Shown: piece after piece, positions 7,962 through 17,790 of the stretch
Numbering within the stretch: position 1 is the first letter of the stretch
Layout: the number at the start of each line of letters is the position of its first letter
DNA from: Porticoccaceae bacterium UBA2002
Lineage (GTDB): Bacteria; Pseudomonadota; Gammaproteobacteria; Pseudomonadales; Porticoccaceae
Direction: 5' to 3'
Length of the DNA stretch: 31,287 bases
NCBI GenBank assembly: GCA_002334915.1
Contig: DDCQ01000008.1
Span: 1 to 31,287, forward strand
The notes under the pieces: generated by a model
The model's database searches: none
What the model was told of the DNA's origin: nothing
Seen by the model: the letters and a program-made list of their open reading frames with translations, nothing else
Program-made: the position numbers and the translations under genes

Positions 7962-9815
7962 ATGTTGGATAGTTTTCGAACTAATATGCGTGGCATAGCC
8001 ACGGTTATCGTTGTCATTATCGGCGGTATCTTCGCGTTCTCCGGAACCGGGTCATTATTCGTTTCAGGCACAGGTGCCGAAGCCGTGTTAATCGTCAACG
8101 ACGAGTCTGTCAGCGCATTGCGCGTTCAGCAGGTGTTGTCGAGTGAGAAGCAGCGCATACTGCGCCAAAACGAAGGTTTAGACCCAGCACTGCTGGATGA
8201 TGAATTAATTCGTCCCCAGGTGATTCAACAGCTTATCTCGCGCAAGGTTGTAGCCCAGTCAGCCATTGATCAGGGTTTTGGCGCCTCCTCCAAAGCAGTC
8301 AGCGAACTGATTCTGGCAACCCCGGGCTTCCAGGTCGACGGTCGCTTTGATCAGGAAGTATTCCAGTACATGATTCGCAATCAGGGGTTCACCAGCGCCA
8401 CCTTTGTTGAAACCGTTAAAGAAGATCTGCTGATTCAGCAGTTTATTCAGGGCCTCACCAGCACCAACTTCGTCACCGAAGCCGAGCTGGCCAATCTCGC
8501 CAGGTTTACCGAGCAAGAGCGTGACTATTACTATTTGACCCTGCCTATGCAGCCTATTATCGATGGCATAGACATCAGTGAACAACAGATTGTCGACCAC
8601 TACGAACAGACCAAAGCCAGATACCAGACCCAGGTGCAGGTCAGCGTTGAATCCATAGAGCTCAGCGCAGCCCAGCTGGCGGCTCAGCAGAGCGTTAGCG
8701 AACAACAAATTCAGGCGCGTTTTGACCAGGAAGCCGAATCAATCAATATGGCCGACAGTCTCCAGGCAGCGCATATCTTGCTGACCGAACCAGGTGCAGA
8801 AATCCTCGCAGAAATTCAGGCCAAGCTGGATAGCGGCACTGACTTTGCAGCCCTGGCCAAAGAGTACTCCGATGACTTTGCCTCCGCCGACAGCGGTGGC
8901 GATCTGGGCTTTACCACCGGCGAAACCTTCCCCGCCGCCTTCGAGACCGCTCTGGCGGCCCTGGAGGTAGGCCAGGTATCAGCGCCAGTAGAGACCGACG
9001 CAGGCACCCATTTTATAAAGCTGCTGGATCGCCAGAAAGAGAGCTTTGAGCTGGCTGCAGAGTCAGCCCGCATCGAACAGGAACTGCTGCGCGAAGCCGC
9101 CAGCGACTTACTGGTCGAAAAGCTAGAGATGCTCAAGGAGCTAAGTTTTAACTCCGAGACCCTGGTCGAAGTAGCCGCCGATCTGGAGCTTGAAGCAACA
9201 GTCAGCGAGCCATTCTCCCGCGCCGGTGGTAAAGGCATAGCCGCCTTCCCGGTGGTGGTCAAAGCGGCCTTCAGCCCTGAGGTACTGGAAGACAAGTATG
9301 CCAGTGAAGTGCTGGATCTGGGCGACGATCGCTACGTGGTGATCAAGCTGCAAGAGTACTTCCCGGCACGCCAAAAACAGCTGGAAGAGGTCAGAGCCGG
9401 TGTCGAGACAAATCTTCGTCAGACCATCGCCAAGCAAGCGATTGCCGAACAGGGCGAAGCACTGCTGGCCCGCGTTCAAGCTGGCGAGAGTGTAGAGGCC
9501 GTTGCCAAATCCGCAGGTCTTGAATGGCAGGCGGGGCAAAATGTTAAACGCGTCGACCGCTCGGTAAATGAAGAAATCAAAATGGCCGTGTTCCAGATGG
9601 ACGCTCCGGCAGATAAGCCAACCATCAAGGCTTTCTCGGCTGCCAATGCGGACTATATTATTGCCTCGCTGCAGACTGTCACCCCGGGTGACGCCAGCGT
9701 GTTGAGCCAGGAGCAGAGAGCCAACCTAAGCTTCGCAGTGCAGTCGACCAACAGCAGTCGCGACCTGGAAGCCTATCAGGCCAGCCTGCTGGCCCAGGCT
9801 GAAATCGTTCAGTAG
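7962..9815 (+). CDS. ppiD: PpiD-type periplasmic folding chaperone, parvulin domain
   Basis: PpiD is anchored in the inner membrane by one N-terminal helix next to the SecYEG translocon and helps fold exported proteins. The start MLDSFRTNMRG is followed by a membrane segment (about residues 12-34, ATVIVVIIGGIFAFSG). A SurA-like chaperone part covers about 35-260. A parvulin domain spans about 264-356 (AAHILLTEPG, then SGGDLGF and THFIKLLDR). A second chaperone part runs to 617. Length is typical (E. coli 623). It follows hupB as in E. coli and ends in a bidirectional terminator shared with mltD. Confidence 0.95.
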   Translation: MLDSFRTNMRGIATVIVVIIGGIFAFSGTGSLFVSGTGAEAVLIVNDESVSALRVQQVLSSEKQRILRQNEGLDPALLDDELIRPQVIQQLISRKVVAQSAIDQGFGASSKAVSELILATPGFQVDGRFDQEVFQYMIRNQGFTSATFVETVKEDLLIQQFIQGLTSTNFVTEAELANLARFTEQERDYYYLTLPMQPIIDGIDISEQQIVDHYEQTKARYQTQVQVSVESIELSAAQLAAQQSVSEQQIQARFDQEAESINMADSLQAAHILLTEPGAEILAEIQAKLDSGTDFAALAKEYSDDFASADSGGDLGFTTGETFPAAFETALAALEVGQVSAPVETDAGTHFIKLLDRQKESFELAAESARIEQELLREAASDLLVEKLEMLKELSFNSETLVEVAADLELEATVSEPFSRAGGKGIAAFPVVVKAAFSPEVLEDKYASEVLDLGDDRYVVIKLQEYFPARQKQLEEVRAGVETNLRQTIAKQAIAEQGEALLARVQAGESVEAVAKSAGLEWQAGQNVKRVDRSVNEEIKMAVFQMDAPADKPTIKAFSAANADYIIASLQTVTPGDASVLSQEQRANLSFAVQSTNSSRDLEAYQASLLAQAEIVQ

Positions 9816-9839
9816 AGATTTCAGTCAGCTCAAACAGAA

Positions 9840-9873
9840 AGGCCCAGACAGCGAAACCTGTCTGGGCCTTTTG
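9840..9873. terminator. Bidirectional terminator between ppiD and mltD
   Basis: A 12-bp perfect stem (AGGCCCAGACAG, 9840-9851, with its complement at 9858-9869) encloses the loop CGAAAC. TTTT follows on the plus strand and a purine/T-rich flank on the minus strand. It lies between two convergent genes and should serve both. Confidence 0.85.
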
Positions 9874-9900
9874 TATGCACGGCAGATTTATCCAGCCAGA

Positions 9901-11490
9901 TCAGATTCTCAACGCATTAATAAATAGCGTCAAGCGCTGACCAGGCTGCAAAAATTCATTGCGACTAATCTTGTTCCAGCGGGTGATATCGCGGATACGA
10001 ATATCAAACTTCTCAGCAATCAGATACAGAGAATCACCGCGGCGTACCCGGTACGAGAGACGGCGCAGGTTATCCGTGCCAGAGACAGCCGCAGAATGCT
10101 CCACATTGAGTTTCTGGCCTATTTGCAGCCCATCCCCAGTCAGATTATTAGAGCGCTTTAAATCGGCCACAGAGACCTTAAAACGCGCCCCAATCGTTGA
10201 CAGAGAATCACCGCGCTGCACTAGGTAGAGCGAGGTTGTTGAGCTACTAGCCCCAGAAGTACCGTTGGCATCGTTGCCAGAATGGGGAATAAACAGTACC
10301 TGATCGACCCGCAGGCGGTCGCTGCTCAGCCCATTGCGGCTCTTCAGCCAGCTGGTGGGTATGCGAAAGCGCTGGGCAATCTGCGACAATGTATCGCCGC
10401 TTTTAACCGCATACTCAGTGTGGGGCACCCAGGTTTTGGGGTCAGTGCTGGCCAGCAGATCGCGCAGTGGCTGCGCCGAACCCAGGGGCAGTAAAATATT
10501 GTGTTTGCCCTGAGGCGGAGTAATCGAGCGGCGGTAGGCGGGATTTAAGCGGGTAAAATCCACACCTTTGATACCTGTGATCTCCACCACCTTCATCAAG
10601 TCAATCTGCGACTCAATTTCAACCACCTCAAAATAGGCCTGGTCAGGAATTGAGGGCAGTGCAATTTTATACTCATCGGGCTTGGCAACCAGCTCAGCCA
10701 GCGCCAGCAACTGGGGCACATAGTTTCTGGTCTCGCGGGGCAGCTTTATCGACCAAAAATCCGCCGGCTTGCCATTTTTAATATTGCGCGCCATAGACCG
10801 CGAGACATTACCCTGGCCAGAATTATAGGCCGCCAGCGCCAGCAACCAGTCACCATCAAAACGCCTATGCAGAGCTTTCAGATACTTGACCGCAGCCTGA
10901 GTGGAGTAGATCACATCGCGACGCCCGTCATACCAGCGGTCTCGGCGCAGACCAAAAGACTTGGCCGTCGATGGAATAAACTGCCACAGGCCTACAGCAT
11001 GGCTGTGGCTGTAAGCCAGCGGGTCATAGGTGCTCTCAACAATAGGCAGCAGAGCCAGCTCCAGAGGCAGCCCTGCGTTATCAAGCTCCTCGGTCACATA
11101 ATAAATAAATGGCTCAGCCCGGCTAAAAACGGTGGCCAGATAACTGGGGTTGCGCAGATACCAGTCGCGCTGCTTAATCACCGAGGCATGCATCTCGTCC
11201 GGCATTAGCTTGTAGCCATCGCGGATACGCTGCCACAGATCCGGCTCAGCAATAATTTCCTCAGCCCCTGCATTACCCAGAGAGCCATCAGCGATCTTAT
11301 AGAAAGAGCCATCAGCCATTCCAGAGCCATCAGCCATTCCAGAGACAGCCTCATCAGACATTCCAGAGACAGCCTCATCAGCCATCTCAGCGGCATTATT
11401 CTGCCCCAGAGGCACCAGCTCACAACCAGACAGGATCAGGCTCCACAGGCAGAGTAAAAGGGCGCTAAAACTGGATCTGAAAAGAGGCAA
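9901..11490 (-). CDS. mltD: Membrane-bound lytic murein transglycosylase D with three LysM domains
   Basis: MltD cleaves the glycan strand of peptidoglycan to 1,6-anhydromuramic ends from the outer membrane. The lipoprotein signal ends in LSGC (Cys23). The SLT domain spans about 125-250 with catalytic Glu152 in LPIVESTYDP, GLWQFIPSTAKSFGL at about 167-181 and ALAAYNSGQGNV at about 218-229. Three LysM peptidoglycan-binding repeats follow at about 360-402, 422-463 and 480-523. The start is TTG at 11490, chosen because it alone yields the signal peptide and an in-frame stop lies just upstream; no strong Shine-Dalgarno is seen. Residues 36-70 are a low-complexity MADEAVSG/MADGSG repeat encoded by a minisatellite. 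It diverges from the methyltransferase gene; in E. coli gloB lies between them. Confidence 0.95.
   Translation of the reverse strand: MPLFRSSFSALLLCLWSLILSGCELVPLGQNNAAEMADEAVSGMSDEAVSGMADGSGMADGSFYKIADGSLGNAGAEEIIAEPDLWQRIRDGYKLMPDEMHASVIKQRDWYLRNPSYLATVFSRAEPFIYYVTEELDNAGLPLELALLPIVESTYDPLAYSHSHAVGLWQFIPSTAKSFGLRRDRWYDGRRDVIYSTQAAVKYLKALHRRFDGDWLLALAAYNSGQGNVSRSMARNIKNGKPADFWSIKLPRETRNYVPQLLALAELVAKPDEYKIALPSIPDQAYFEVVEIESQIDLMKVVEITGIKGVDFTRLNPAYRRSITPPQGKHNILLPLGSAQPLRDLLASTDPKTWVPHTEYAVKSGDTLSQIAQRFRIPTSWLKSRNGLSSDRLRVDQVLFIPHSGNDANGTSGASSSTTSLYLVQRGDSLSTIGARFKVSVADLKRSNNLTGDGLQIGQKLNVEHSAAVSGTDNLRRLSYRVRRGDSLYLIAEKFDIRIRDITRWNKISRNEFLQPGQRLTLFINALRI
11281..11385 (-). repeat. In-frame minisatellite in the mltD linker
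   Basis: Read on the minus strand, two 24-base units (11385-11362 and 11361-11338, one base apart) encode MADEAVSG and MSDEAVSG. Next come an 18-base unit (11337-11320, MADGSG) and degenerate copies ending in ADGS. All unit lengths are multiples of three, so copy-number change would preserve frame. It lies between the lipid anchor and the catalytic domain. Confidence 0.85.
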
Positions 11491-11675
11491 AAGCAGGCTA
11501 CTTCTTTATCGTTGCTAATTAGCCGCGGATTGTAGCGATCAAAGCTGTATTTAACAACAAGGCCTCAGGGGCTTAATAACCCACGCTATGTTCCCACCAC
11601 TGGTGTTTATTGAGAGCATTGAACATAATAGGCAAAACCGGGCCAAAGACTGAGTTAGGGTAAAAATAAACTGGT

Positions 11676-12515
11676 ATGGCAAAAAACTTCCTCCGCAGGC
11701 GCAGCAAACTTATCCTCGACCGCTTAAAAGTAGAGGACCTGGCTGTGACTGCCAACAGGCTAGAAACCTGGCTGAACTCTGATTTTGGTCACTACCTGCT
11801 GCATCAGGAAACCCAACTGCTAGAGCGCAAATACAGCCATCTGCCGGGCTACCGGCTAATGCATCTGGGGCTGGGCCCCAATCAGCAAACCCTTGACTGC
11901 TTTAAGCAGTTGCACCGCTTTTATATTCATGCCAATGCCGACAGCGCCGCGCCGCAACTGTCACTGGCCAGCAACTATGCACAGCTGCCCCTGCCATCAG
12001 AGGTGATCGACGTAGCCCTGGTGCAGCACGCCGTAGAGTACTCTGTGTCCCCCAAAGCGGTGCTGGCCGAAGTCTCACGGGTGGTGGCGCCGGGCGGTCA
12101 CCTGCTGCTCTGCCTGTTTAATCCCTATGGCCCCAGAGGGCTGCTCAAGTTTCCCATGCAGCTGCTCAGCGGCCAGCCGGACTACAGGTTTCACAATCTG
12201 CGCAAAGGGCGGATTATAGACTGGCTGTCACTGCTTAACTTTCAGGTGCTAGAGATTGATCACGGCGCCTATAATTTGCCCTTAGACCGTCCCGACTGGA
12301 TGCAGGCAGATACCAGCTGGGAAAAGTTTGCCCAAAAGATTCGCTTTCCCCTGGGTAATTTCTATATGATCCACGCGGTAAGGCGCGAGCTCCGTGGCAT
12401 AGGCACCAGAACTCATCTGTGGCGCCCGGCAGCCACCAATGGCTACAGCTCCAGCGGCAGTAAACCCAGTCGTAAAAAAGCGCAAAAAGTCCAAAAAGCT
12501 CCGATTAAGGAATAG
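11676..12515 (+). CDS. Class I SAM-dependent methyltransferase (YafS-like)
   Basis: This is a methyltransferase of the Methyltransf_11 type. Motif I is degenerate ([11 protein letters not shown], about residues 63-73), but [41 protein letters not shown] (quoted from about 108) matches motifs [14 protein letters not shown], then [13 protein letters not shown]. Its position before rnhA and dnaQ is that of E. coli yafS and Pseudomonas homologues, whose substrate is unknown. The ATG at 11676 gives 279 residues, and codon use in the extension looks coding. A GTG at 11745 has a much better ribosome site (AGAGGA, 7 bases before) and would give 256 residues, starting closer to the homologues; the true start is uncertain. 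The C-terminus is Lys/Arg-rich. The stop lies 1 base before rnhA, suggesting coupled translation. Confidence 0.85.
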   Translation: MAKNFLRRRSKLILDRLKVEDLAVTANRLETWLNSDFGHYLLHQETQLLERKYSHLPGYRLMHLGLGPNQQTLDCFKQLHRFYIHANADSAAPQLSLASNYAQLPLPSEVIDVALVQHAVEYSVSPKAVLAEVSRVVAPGGHLLLCLFNPYGPRGLLKFPMQLLSGQPDYRFHNLRKGRIIDWLSLLNFQVLEIDHGAYNLPLDRPDWMQADTSWEKFAQKIRFPLGNFYMIHAVRRELRGIGTRTHLWRPAATNGYSSSGSKPSRKKAQKVQKAPIKE

Positions 12516-12516
12516 C

Positions 12517-12957
12517 ATGACCCCAGTTCAAATATTTACAGATGGCGCTTGCCGCGGCAATCCGGGCCCCGGTGGCTGGGGTGTATTAATGCGCTACGGT
12601 GACGAAGAAAAATCCCTCTGCGGCGGTGAGGCAGAGACCACCAACAACCGTATGGAATTAACCGCAGTTATCGAGGCCCTGGCGGCCCTAACCAGACCCT
12701 GCCAGGTTGAGCTAACCTCAGACTCCACCTACGTACTCAAAGGTATCCAGGAGTGGATGCCCAACTGGAAAAAGCGCGGCTGGAAAACCGCCAGCAAAAA
12801 ACCGGTTAAAAATGCCGATCTCTGGCAAAAGCTCGATGGGGTAATAGGCGAACATAAGATAAACTGGCACTGGGTCAAGGGTCACAGTGGTCACCGGGAA
12901 AATGAAATAGCCGACCAGCTGGCCAATCGCGGCATCGACGAACTAGAACTGAGCTAG
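12517..12957 (+). CDS. rnhA: Ribonuclease HI
   Basis: RNase HI cleaves the RNA strand of RNA-DNA hybrids (R-loops, primers). The four carboxylates are present: Asp9 in [12 protein letters not shown], Glu47 in NNRMELTAV, Asp69 in TSDSTYV and Asp133 in EIADQLAN. The HSGH loop (about 123-126) and the basic handle [12 protein letters not shown] are intact. The 146 residues are typical. The start at 12517 is chosen over an upstream in-frame ATG because it has AAGGAA before it, gives the family N-terminus and abuts the preceding stop. It is followed after 9 bases by dnaQ on the same strand; in E. coli rnhA and dnaQ are divergent. Confidence 0.97.
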   Translation: MTPVQIFTDGACRGNPGPGGWGVLMRYGDEEKSLCGGEAETTNNRMELTAVIEALAALTRPCQVELTSDSTYVLKGIQEWMPNWKKRGWKTASKKPVKNADLWQKLDGVIGEHKINWHWVKGHSGHRENEIADQLANRGIDELELS

Positions 12958-12966
12958 GCACAAACC

Positions 12967-13686
12967 ATGAGACAGATCGTACTTGATACAGAAACCACAG
13001 GCCTGGAGACCTCCCAGGACCATCGCATTATCGAGATTGGCTGTGTCGAGATGATCAATCGCAAGCTCACCGGCCGCCACTACCACCAGTATATTAATCC
13101 CCAGCGCAAAGTAGACGAGGGCGCCATGGAAGTGCATGGCATCACCGACCAGTTTCTCGAAGACAAGCCCACCTACGACGCTATCTCAGAGGAGTTTATG
13201 GCCTTTATTGAGGGCGCCGAGCTGGTAATTCACAATGCCCCCTTCGATCTAGGCTTTCTCAACCACGAGGCCAGCAAGCTGCCCGGGCGCAGCAAACCCA
13301 TAGAATCTAGCTGCAAAGTCATAGACACCCTGGCCCTGGCGAGACAGAAACACCCGGGGCAGAAAAATAATCTCGACGCCCTGTGCAAGCGCTACGGCGT
13401 CGACAACTCCCAGCGCGACCTTCACGGCGCACTGCTGGATGCCGAAATTCTCGCCGACGTCTATCTGCTGATGACCGGCGGCCAGGTCAATCTCAATATC
13501 AACAACCAGTCGGCAGCAGACTCCGGCGAGATTAACCAGGCCAGCAATATTCGCCGCCTGCCCGAGGGTCGTCCAGCGCTGCGAGTGATTGTCGCCAATG
13601 AAGATGAGTTAGCCAGCCACCACAAAAAACTGGACGCCATTAAAGCGTCCAGTGGTGAATGTATCTGGCAGAACTCGGGCGAATAA
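12967..13686 (+). CDS. dnaQ: DNA polymerase III epsilon subunit, 3'-5' proofreading exonuclease
   Basis: This DEDDh exonuclease proofreads for DNA polymerase III. ExoI is VLDTETTGL (Asp7, Glu9), ExoII HNAPFDLGFLNHE (Asp94), and ExoIIIe LHGALLDAEILADVY (His153, Asp158). The 239 residues agree with E. coli epsilon (243). The C-terminal part (about 185-239) should bind the alpha subunit. The ATG at 12967 gives the conserved MRQIVLDTETTG start; the ribosome site is weak, so reinitiation after rnhA 9 bases upstream is plausible. hrpA begins within about 20 bases downstream. Confidence 0.97.
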   Translation: MRQIVLDTETTGLETSQDHRIIEIGCVEMINRKLTGRHYHQYINPQRKVDEGAMEVHGITDQFLEDKPTYDAISEEFMAFIEGAELVIHNAPFDLGFLNHEASKLPGRSKPIESSCKVIDTLALARQKHPGQKNNLDALCKRYGVDNSQRDLHGALLDAEILADVYLLMTGGQVNLNINNQSAADSGEINQASNIRRLPEGRPALRVIVANEDELASHHKKLDAIKASSGECIWQNSGE

Positions 13687-13692
13687 AAACTC

Positions 13693-16600
13693 TTGTCCCA
13701 GCCAATGCCCCCAGAGCCGCAAGCCGGGCTGGATACCCAATTTCCCGACCAGGCCCCCAGCAGCGCCGAGCAGTTTGCTTCCCTCGCCAAGACCGTTGCC
13801 AGCTCAGTCACCAGCAGAGATTTATTTCGTCTGAGCAAACAGCTGGCCGAACTGCAGCAGCGAGTTGCCCGCAACCAGGATATTGCTCAGGGCTGGAATA
13901 AATGGCGCAGTGCAGTGCAGCGCTCGCAGCAGATAGTCAGCGCCAGGCGCGATAACCTGCCCGCTATCAGCTATCCGGACCTGCCGGTTAGTGCTCGGTC
14001 AGAAGAGATAATTGAGTTAATTCGCAACCATCAGGTAGTGGTAATTGCCGGCGAAACTGGCTCCGGCAAAACCACCCAGCTGCCCAAAATCTGCCTCCAG
14101 GCCGGGCGCGGCATCAAAGGTATAATTGGCCATACCCAGCCGCGGCGCATAGCAGCCCGCACCGTGGCCAGCCGCATCGCCGAAGAACTTAACACCCCGC
14201 TGGGTGAAACCGTAGGCTACCAGGTGCGCTTCTCCGACCAGAGCTCCCCCAAAACCACCATCAAACTCATGACCGATGGTATTTTGCTGGCAGAGATTCA
14301 GCACGACCGCTTTCTCAGCAAATACGACACCCTGATTATCGACGAGGCCCACGAGCGCAGCCTCAATATTGATTTTTTGCTGGGCTACCTTAAAAACCTG
14401 CTGGCCCAGCGCAGCGACTTAAAGCTCATTATTACCTCAGCCACCATTGATGTAGAAAAGTTCTCCCAGCATTTTAATAGTGCACCAGTGGTTGAGGTGT
14501 CCGGCCGAACCTACCCGGTCGATATTATTTACTCAGATATCGACAGCCTGGATATGGACCGCGATCAGCGTATTATCGAATGCCTGCGCGATATTCAATC
14601 CAATCATAAAGGCACTCAGCAAGCGGGCGATGTGCTGGTATTTTTAAGTGGTGAGCGCGAGATTCGCGAGGCCAGTCTGGCCATCAAACGCGCCCAGTTG
14701 CCCCACACCGAAGTAGTGCCCCTGTACGCCAGGCTCAGCCTTGCAGAGCAGAGTAAAATCTTCTCTCCTCACAGAGGCCGCCGCGTAGTGCTCAGCACCA
14801 ATGTGGCCGAGACCTCCCTCACCGTGCCCTGTATCGGCTATGTGATAGACACAGGCCGGGCAAGACTGTCTCGCTACAGCTACAGAACCAAGGTACAGCG
14901 GCTGCCCATAGAAGCCATTTCCCAGGCCAGTGCCAATCAGAGGGCAGGGCGCTGTGGCCGGGTAAGCAACGGCATCTGTTACCGGCTCTACGAAGAGGAC
15001 GACTTCAACAATCGCCCGGAGTTTACCGACCCGGAAATTGTGCGCACCAACCTGGCCGCAGTAATACTGCAAATGCTGCACCTGCGCATAGGTGATATCC
15101 GCAGCTTCCCCTTTGTAGATCCGCCCGATAGCCGCATGATCAGCGATGGTTTTAAACTGCTTGAAGAGCTGCAAGCCGTCGACGGCAAGGGCAAGCTGAC
15201 CAAGCTGGGCAAACAGCTGGTGTCGATTCCCCTGGATCCAAGATTTGCCCGCATGATCTTTGAGGCCAGCAAAAATGGCTCACTGGCCGAGGTGATGATT
15301 ATTACCTCCGGCCTGAGCATTCAGGATCCCAGAGAGCGCCCGGCCGATAAACAGCAGGCCGCCGATCAGGCCCATGCCCAGTGGCGCGACGAGTCCTCAG
15401 ACTTTATGTCGCTGCTCAATCTATGGCAGCACTTCGAAAGCAAGCGTCAAGAGCTCTCGACTAATCAATACAGCAAATACTGCCGCGCCAACTATGTATC
15501 ATTTTTGCGCATGAAAGAGTGGCGCGACCTGCACCATCAGGTGCACGGTGCCTGCCGCGCCCTCAAACTGATCGAAAATCAAAAACCCGCAGAATACGCG
15601 GCTATCCATCAGGCACTGCTATCCGGCCTGCTGGGCCAGGTGGGTATACGCGAAGATAAATGGGAATTTCTCGGCACCAGAAACCGCAAGTTTTTTATCT
15701 TCCCCGGTTCCGGACTGAGTAAAAAACCGCCCAAATGGGTGATGGTGGGTTCCCTGATGGAGACCGCCAAACAGTACGGCCTCAATGCCGCCAAAATCGA
15801 CTCCGACTGGCTCGAGCCCCTGGCCGCCCACCTGGTGAAAAAGACCTACAGCGCACCTTTCTACCACCAAAAGTCCGGTCAGGTGATGGCCAAAGAGCGC
15901 CAGACATTATTTGGCCTGTCCATAGTCGAAGGCAAAAACACCGTCTACGGCAATGTGGCCCCAGTGGAAGCCCGGCAAATATTTATCCAGCAGGCACTGG
16001 TAGAAGAGGGCTACCGGGGCAAGGGCAGCTTTTACAGCGCCAATCAAAAACTGGTGGCAGAGCTGCAGGGCCTGGAAGATCGGTTTCGGCGCCGCGACCT
16101 GCTGGCCGAGCAAAAAGTCATCTACAGCTTTTACGATGAGCGGGTCCCAGAGGCTATTTATAATCTGCCCGCCTTCGAAAAATGGCGCAAACAGGCAGAG
16201 CAAGACAATCCCGGCCTGCTAAATATCAATAAACAAACCCTTATGCTGCGCGGCATGTCCGCCGACGAAGAGGCCCAGTTTCCCGAGACAGTGCACTGCG
16301 ACGGCCTGGCGTTCGAGCTTAGCTACACCTTCGAGCCCGGTCATGCCGAGGACGGCGTCAGCGCCAAAATTCCACTGGCCCTGCTGCACCAGCTGCCCAG
16401 ATATTATTTTGAATGGCTGGTGCCCGGCATGTTGCGCGACAAATGTATCGCCCTGGTCAAAAGCTTACCCAAACAGACCCGCCGCCACTTTGTGCCAGTG
16501 CCCGACTATGTAGACAAAGTATTGCTGCAGGTGCGCGCCCAGGACCGACCCCTCACCGACGTATTGGCCGAGCAGCTCAAGCGCCACACCGGAGTGGTTA

Positions 16601-17661
16601 TAGAAGACCAAGACTGGAGAACAGAAAACCTCGACCCCTGGTACCTGACCAACTTTTTACTCCAGGATGAAAATGGCAAAACCATCGCCATGGCCAGAAG
16701 TCTGGAACAGCTGCAGCGCGATTTTAAACAGCAGATCAATGCCGGGTTAGAACAGGCCTCCGACGATAGCCTGTCCCGAGAAGGTATCACAGAATGGGAC
16801 TTTGAGCTGCCAGAGCAGGTAAGCTTAAAGCGCGGCAAAATTGATATAAAAGCCTGGCCCGCGCTGGTGGACTGCGGCGAGTCGGTATCATTGGAAGTCA
16901 TGGACAACCCCCTGGCCGCAGAAAAAGTCAGCCGTCAGGGCCAGTTAAGACTGGCCCTGCTAAAGGGCCGCGAACAGGAAAAATATTTAACCAAACATCT
17001 GCTGCGCGGCGCCGATCTGGCCCTAAAGGCCGCCGCCATAGGCAACCGCCAGAATATTGTTCAAGCACTTATCGCCGCCAGCTTTCAAGAGGCGCTGTTT
17101 TCCGGGGTAGGGGTGTTGCGCGACCAGGCCAGCTTTGAGCAATGTTATCAGGCAGGCATAGGCCAAGTAGTGGATATTGCCCAGCAGCTGGGCGCCCATA
17201 TTGAGTCAGTACTGCCCAAACTGCACCAACATCAAAAACAAATTCGCGCCCTGGGCCTGTCGGCTATCTACGCCAAAGAGGATATTGATCAGCAGCTCAG
17301 CTGGCTATTCTCCACAGAAACCCTAGGCCGTATCAGCCTCGACCGCATAAGCCAGTACCCCAGGCTGGTGCGCGGCGTAGAAATTCGGCTGGAAAAACTC
17401 GCCTCCCAGGTAGCCAAAGACCAGCAGTATATTCAAGAGATACAGGCGTTTTTACAGCCAGTCCCCAGCCTTAAAGACCAGCTACTGTCCGAAGAACTGG
17501 CACAGGCCATAGATAACTTCCACTGGACAGTTCAGGAATACCGCATCTCATTATTTGCCCAGCAATTAAAAACCCGTGTGCCAGTGTCAGCCAAACGCCT
17601 GCAGAAACAGTGGTTAGAGATAGATAACCAACTGCGCCGCTTTTTGGGCAATGGTGGTTAG
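13693..17661 (+). CDS. hrpA: DEAH-box ATP-dependent RNA helicase HrpA
   Basis: HrpA is a large 3'-5' RNA helicase linked to mRNA processing and ribosome rescue. Walker A is GETGSGKT at 120-127, the DEAH box is at 217-220 (LIIDEAHERSLN), motif III is SAT at 249-251 and motif VI is QRAGRCGR near 419. Helicase-associated and OB-fold domains follow, then the long HrpA-specific C-terminal region (about 750-1322). Length (1322) matches E. coli (1300). The start is uncertain: TTG 13693 is the longest, ATG 13705 removes four residues, and neither has a clear ribosome site. It closely follows dnaQ, probably in one transcript. Shorter HrpB was considered and rejected on length. Confidence 0.95.
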   Translation: MSQPMPPEPQAGLDTQFPDQAPSSAEQFASLAKTVASSVTSRDLFRLSKQLAELQQRVARNQDIAQGWNKWRSAVQRSQQIVSARRDNLPAISYPDLPVSARSEEIIELIRNHQVVVIAGETGSGKTTQLPKICLQAGRGIKGIIGHTQPRRIAARTVASRIAEELNTPLGETVGYQVRFSDQSSPKTTIKLMTDGILLAEIQHDRFLSKYDTLIIDEAHERSLNIDFLLGYLKNLLAQRSDLKLIITSATIDVEKFSQHFNSAPVVEVSGRTYPVDIIYSDIDSLDMDRDQRIIECLRDIQSNHKGTQQAGDVLVFLSGEREIREASLAIKRAQLPHTEVVPLYARLSLAEQSKIFSPHRGRRVVLSTNVAETSLTVPCIGYVIDTGRARLSRYSYRTKVQRLPIEAISQASANQRAGRCGRVSNGICYRLYEEDDFNNRPEFTDPEIVRTNLAAVILQMLHLRIGDIRSFPFVDPPDSRMISDGFKLLEELQAVDGKGKLTKLGKQLVSIPLDPRFARMIFEASKNGSLAEVMIITSGLSIQDPRERPADKQQAADQAHAQWRDESSDFMSLLNLWQHFESKRQELSTNQYSKYCRANYVSFLRMKEWRDLHHQVHGACRALKLIENQKPAEYAAIHQALLSGLLGQVGIREDKWEFLGTRNRKFFIFPGSGLSKKPPKWVMVGSLMETAKQYGLNAAKIDSDWLEPLAAHLVKKTYSAPFYHQKSGQVMAKERQTLFGLSIVEGKNTVYGNVAPVEARQIFIQQALVEEGYRGKGSFYSANQKLVAELQGLEDRFRRRDLLAEQKVIYSFYDERVPEAIYNLPAFEKWRKQAEQDNPGLLNINKQTLMLRGMSADEEAQFPETVHCDGLAFELSYTFEPGHAEDGVSAKIPLALLHQLPRYYFEWLVPGMLRDKCIALVKSLPKQTRRHFVPVPDYVDKVLLQVRAQDRPLTDVLAEQLKRHTGVVIEDQDWRTENLDPWYLTNFLLQDENGKTIAMARSLEQLQRDFKQQINAGLEQASDDSLSREGITEWDFELPEQVSLKRGKIDIKAWPALVDCGESVSLEVMDNPLAAEKVSRQGQLRLALLKGREQEKYLTKHLLRGADLALKAAAIGNRQNIVQALIAASFQEALFSGVGVLRDQASFEQCYQAGIGQVVDIAQQLGAHIESVLPKLHQHQKQIRALGLSAIYAKEDIDQQLSWLFSTETLGRISLDRISQYPRLVRGVEIRLEKLASQVAKDQQYIQEIQAFLQPVPSLKDQLLSEELAQAIDNFHWTVQEYRISLFAQQLKTRVPVSAKRLQKQWLEIDNQLRRFLGNGG

Positions 17662-17664
17662 GCA

Positions 17665-17729
17665 CAGATTCCAGCCGACGCTGGAATGACGGGGAGGGTG
17701 GTTGTCATTCCAGCGCAGGCTGGAATCTG
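17665..17729. repeat. REP/BIME-like inverted repeat after hrpA
   Basis: The 26-base arms 17665-17690 and 17704-17729 are reverse complements except at two central positions. Each arm itself folds (ATTCCAGC then GCTGGAAT). The core GTCATTCCAGCG...GGCTGGAATC recurs in diverged form near 23760 and 24437. It starts 4 bases after the hrpA stop and could protect or terminate its mRNA. Confidence 0.8.
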
Positions 17730-17790
17730 AGGGAGGCCCCTGCGAATTTTATATAACTACCCAACAACCCAGATATATTTTCCCAGCAGT

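Noticed and set aside
12439-12516. Longer N-terminus for RNase HI
   Set aside because: The extra basic residues are an out-of-frame reading of the methyltransferase C-terminus; ATG 12517 has a ribosome site and the family start.
14644-15174. 176-codon minus-strand frame inside hrpA
   Set aside because: It is fully antisense to conserved helicase motifs, a common by-product of GC-rich codon use.
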